From Muribaculaceae bacterium (GTDB taxonomy: Bacteria; Bacteroidota; Bacteroidia; Bacteroidales; Muribaculaceae): a stretch of DNA of 6,331 nucleotides. Where the stretch lies: positions 1 through 6,331 of the forward strand of contig JAIDKP010000175.1 of NCBI GenBank assembly GCA_029051445.1, given 5' to 3'. The number at the start of each line of letters is the position of its first letter. Position 1 is the stretch's first letter. The notes beneath the pieces are model-generated. The model was not told the origin of the DNA. It ran no database searches and worked only from the letters and a program-made list of their open reading frames with translations. Of the stretch, positions 6,052-6,331 are shown piece after piece. The position numbers and the translations under genes were made by a program.

Positions 6052-6331
6052 ATGAAAGTGGAAATTGTAGGCAGCTTCTTCCTGCCAGATAGGCTATATA
6101 ATGCCCGTGACGATTTCAAAAAGGGCATAATTGACGCAGAGACTCTGAAAGAAGCAGAGGATGAGGCTGTAAAGGTATTGGTGGAACGACAGCTCAGTAT
6201 CGGACTTTCACAGGTGACATCCGGTGAATTTCGCCGCGACTATTGGGACAAGGATTTCTGGTTTGGACTTGACGGAATATCGAAGGTCCGTTTCGACTCA
6301 GGGCGGGTATATCAGGATGCGGAGTCCTGTA
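6052..6331 (+). CDS. Cobalamin-independent methionine synthase-like protein (MetE C-terminal domain), 5' part
   Basis: The first 93 codons are present and the gene runs off the window. The protein begins directly with the catalytic-domain motif VGSF (residues 6-9). It continues through ARDDFKKGIID and QLSIGLSQVTSGEFRRDYW (47-65). This corresponds to the start of the MetE C-terminal barrel, where Gly-Ser and a Glu (here probably Glu 59) contact homocysteine. There is no room for the N-terminal MetE domain, so this is a stand-alone core form like Bacillus YxjG/YxjH, usually about 370 aa. Such proteins transfer a methyl group to homocysteine without B12, but their methyl donor differs or is unknown in several families. 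The zinc ligands lie beyond the window. The ATG is 5 nt after the transporter stop, so it should share the B12-riboswitch transcript, which fits a B12-free methionine route. Confidence 0.86.
   Translation, partial: MKVEIVGSFFLPDRLYNARDDFKKGIIDAETLKEAEDEAVKVLVERQLSIGLSQVTSGEFRRDYWDKDFWFGLDGISKVRFDSGRVYQDAESC

Overview
The window looks like a chromosomal segment, possibly a contig end, from a gut-type Bacteroidales bacterium. I infer this from the Bacteroidetes-style promoter (TTTG, 19 nt, TAnnTTTG), the short-gapped genes mostly lacking Shine-Dalgarno sites, the LxAC lipoprotein leaders and the style of the proteins. A Muribaculaceae-like or other moderate-GC Bacteroidales is my best guess, but the sequence alone does not prove it. 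All protein names rest on motif reading, with no database search.

Left block (1-2133, plus strand): two small lipoproteins of unknown function sit directly ahead of proC (pyrroline-5-carboxylate reductase, last step of proline synthesis). The gaps are 9 and 3 nt, so the three genes probably share one transcript. The window opens with an 11-base C run that may be a sequencing artefact. A strong hairpin at 2210-2253 separates proC from the next gene, which is convergent.

Middle block (2316-3746, minus strand): one gene encodes a Tat-exported FAD disulfide oxidoreductase of the sulfide:quinone oxidoreductase type. Both catalytic cysteines and the C-terminal membrane-associating tail are visible. 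A TAnnTTTG box lies 43 nt upstream of its start.

Intergenic region (3747-3903): AT-rich DNA between divergent promoters, holding two inverted repeats. One resembles a CRP/FNR-family half-site pair (TTGAC-N4-GTCAA).

Right block (3871-6331, plus strand): a consensus promoter drives a complete cobalamin riboswitch (about 3904-4090), followed by a 220-nt leader. Next come a 71-residue CxxC/CxxC small protein, a DASS/SLC13-type anion transporter, and the first 93 codons of a MetE C-terminal-domain (cobalamin-independent methionine synthase-like) protein. The gaps are 5 and 5 nt, so this reads as one operon repressed by B12. The MetE-like enzyme fits as a B12-free route to methionine. The transporter may deal with a dicarboxylate such as succinate, which would build up when B12-dependent methylmalonyl-CoA mutase stalls. 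That link is inference, but it makes this the most interesting part of the window. No tRNA, rRNA, CRISPR array or insertion sequence was seen.
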